A DNA stretch of 13,658 nt from Clostridia bacterium (GTDB lineage Bacteria; Bacillota; Clostridia; Clostridiales; Clostridiaceae). Below are positions 12,801-13,658 of this stretch, one piece after another. The DNA lies in NCBI GenBank assembly GCA_009930125.1, contig RZYZ01000035.1:1-13658 (forward strand). Reading direction: 5' to 3'. Position 1 is the first letter of the stretch. Each line of letters starts with the position of its first letter. The translations under genes were made by a program, and so were the position numbers. The notes below the pieces were generated by a model. The model had not been told where the DNA came from. It worked only from the letters and a program-made list of their open reading frames with translations, and made no database searches.

Positions 12801-13658
12801 CTATTCCATGTTTCTGATCGGAATGAGGATAGTGAATCTGGTTCCTTCACCGATTTTTGAAACCACATCGATTGTCCCACCCATGGAAAGGACAATGTGT
12901 TTCACGATCGCCAGGCCTAATCCCGTTCCTCCCATAGCACGATCTCTCGCTTTATCCACTCTGTAAAAACGTTCAAAAATTCTACTGATATGTTTTTCAG
13001 GAATACCGACTCCAGTATCTTCTATCACAAGTCGAAGATTGTTCTGTTCTTTATTCAATCTGATATTGACTTTACCAGATTCTTTCGTGTATTTAATCGC
13101 ATTATCTACAAGATTCAGAATCAGCTGTTTATAATTATCCCGATCTCCATAAAGAAAAATCGGCTCATTCTGTGTAAGATTGAGACTGATGTTCTTCGAT
13201 TCTGCTTTAGGCAGGAGCAGATGATACACCTGTTCCGTTTCCTTTGCCACATCGATTTCTTCATGTTTAACGATTTTGGTCTGCTCGATGGTGGATAGCG
13301 TAAGAATATCGTTGATGAGCCTGGTCAGTCGCTCACTTTCATCATTGATGATATCCAGGAATTTGTTTCTGGTTTCATCATCTTTCACAAACTTCAGTGT
13401 TTCAGAAAATCCCTTTATGGATGTCAGTGGTGTTTTCAGTTCATGAGATACATTGGCAACAAACTGACTCCTCATTTTTTCCAGCTTTTTCAAATCGGTA
13501 ATGTCTTCCAATACCACGACTGTACCGACTTTGGTAATGCGCTCTCCAAATATTTCTGCTGACTTGATCCGTATATCTTTTCTGATCGGTTTTTCGATAC
13601 GGACTTCAACCATGTCTTTTTCGCTTTCAAGCATGAAGATCAGCTCTCTCAGCTCTTT
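12801..13658 (-). CDS. Sensor histidine kinase, PhoR type (5' end outside the window)
   Basis: The C-terminal 285 residues of a membrane-linked two-component sensor kinase; the frame stays open to the right edge, so the N-terminus is missing. The visible part starts in a PAS-like domain (through GTVVVLEDITDLKKLE). HisKA follows, with FVANVSHELKTPLTSIKGF (phospho-acceptor His at residue 72 from the edge). The HATPase domain has the N box NLVDNAIKYT, G1 EDTGVGIP, the F box IFERFYRVD and G2 GGTGLGLAIVKH. SHELKTPLTSIKGFSETL is typical of PhoR/PnpS kinases rather than WalK (SHELRTPLT). A response regulator gene is expected just upstream, beyond the window. No signal can be assigned without the sensor region. 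A terminator follows, so it is the last gene of its operon. Confidence 0.93.
   Translation of the reverse strand, partial: KELRELIFMLESEKDMVEVRIEKPIRKDIRIKSAEIFGERITKVGTVVVLEDITDLKKLEKMRSQFVANVSHELKTPLTSIKGFSETLKFVKDDETRNKFLDIINDESERLTRLINDILTLSTIEQTKIVKHEEIDVAKETEQVYHLLLPKAESKNISLNLTQNEPIFLYGDRDNYKQLILNLVDNAIKYTKESGKVNIRLNKEQNNLRLVIEDTGVGIPEKHISRIFERFYRVDKARDRAMGGTGLGLAIVKHIVLSMGGTIDVVSKIGEGTRFTILIPIRNME

Noticed and set aside
12801..13658. Reading the kinase as WalK, partner of the WalR box at 1642
   Set aside because: The H-box context (SHELKTPLTSIKGF) is PhoR-like, and WalK genes usually continue into walH/walI, which are absent here.

Overview
The window looks like chromosomal DNA of a Gram-positive, moderately low-GC Firmicute, most likely a Clostridia-type anaerobe. 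The reasons are strong AGGAGG-type ribosome binding sites, a T-box riboswitch, a class B sortase with a cell-wall-anchored partner, LrgA/LrgB, a YdbC-type PC4 protein, an EFR1-type flavodoxin/ferredoxin protein and many U-tract terminators. I cannot name a genus. There is no transposase, integrase, rRNA, tRNA or CRISPR array.

Left part (1-5000): a PhzF-family protein and a YdbC-type ssDNA-binding protein lie on the minus strand, separated by a hairpin terminator. Next comes a secreted coiled-coil + NlpC/P60 peptidoglycan hydrolase (PcsB/CwlO type) on the plus strand. It is preceded by a perfect match to the WalR (YycF) box and followed by a bidirectional terminator. On the minus strand, lrgA-lrgB overlap by ATGA and lie downstream of an EFR1-type flavodoxin/4Fe-4S protein.

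Middle part (5000-8310): a TTGACA-N17-TATATT promoter drives a complete T-box leader whose Stem I, antiterminator and terminator can all be traced. It precedes a TcyP-type cystine symporter. The specifier loop offers UGC (Cys), which fits the gene. A Y-family DNA polymerase (DinB/Pol IV) follows as its own unit.

Right part (8310-13658): a FAS1 (fasciclin) surface protein ends in an APETG + hydrophobic + KKK sorting signal. It is divergent from a class B sortase, and the two promoters appear to share one -10 region. This looks like a self-contained sortase-substrate cassette. The sortase has a near-perfect Shine-Dalgarno but no normal start codon at the right distance. Then follow an MFS transporter, a lipoprotein with an ETP-rich stalk, a small membrane-anchored DUF6241-like gene broken by a one-base frameshift in an A6 run, and the 3' part of a PhoR-type sensor histidine kinase that runs off the right edge.

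Most genes are single units with their own terminators. The clearest functional links are T-box to cystine transporter, sortase to FAS1 substrate, and lrgA with lrgB.
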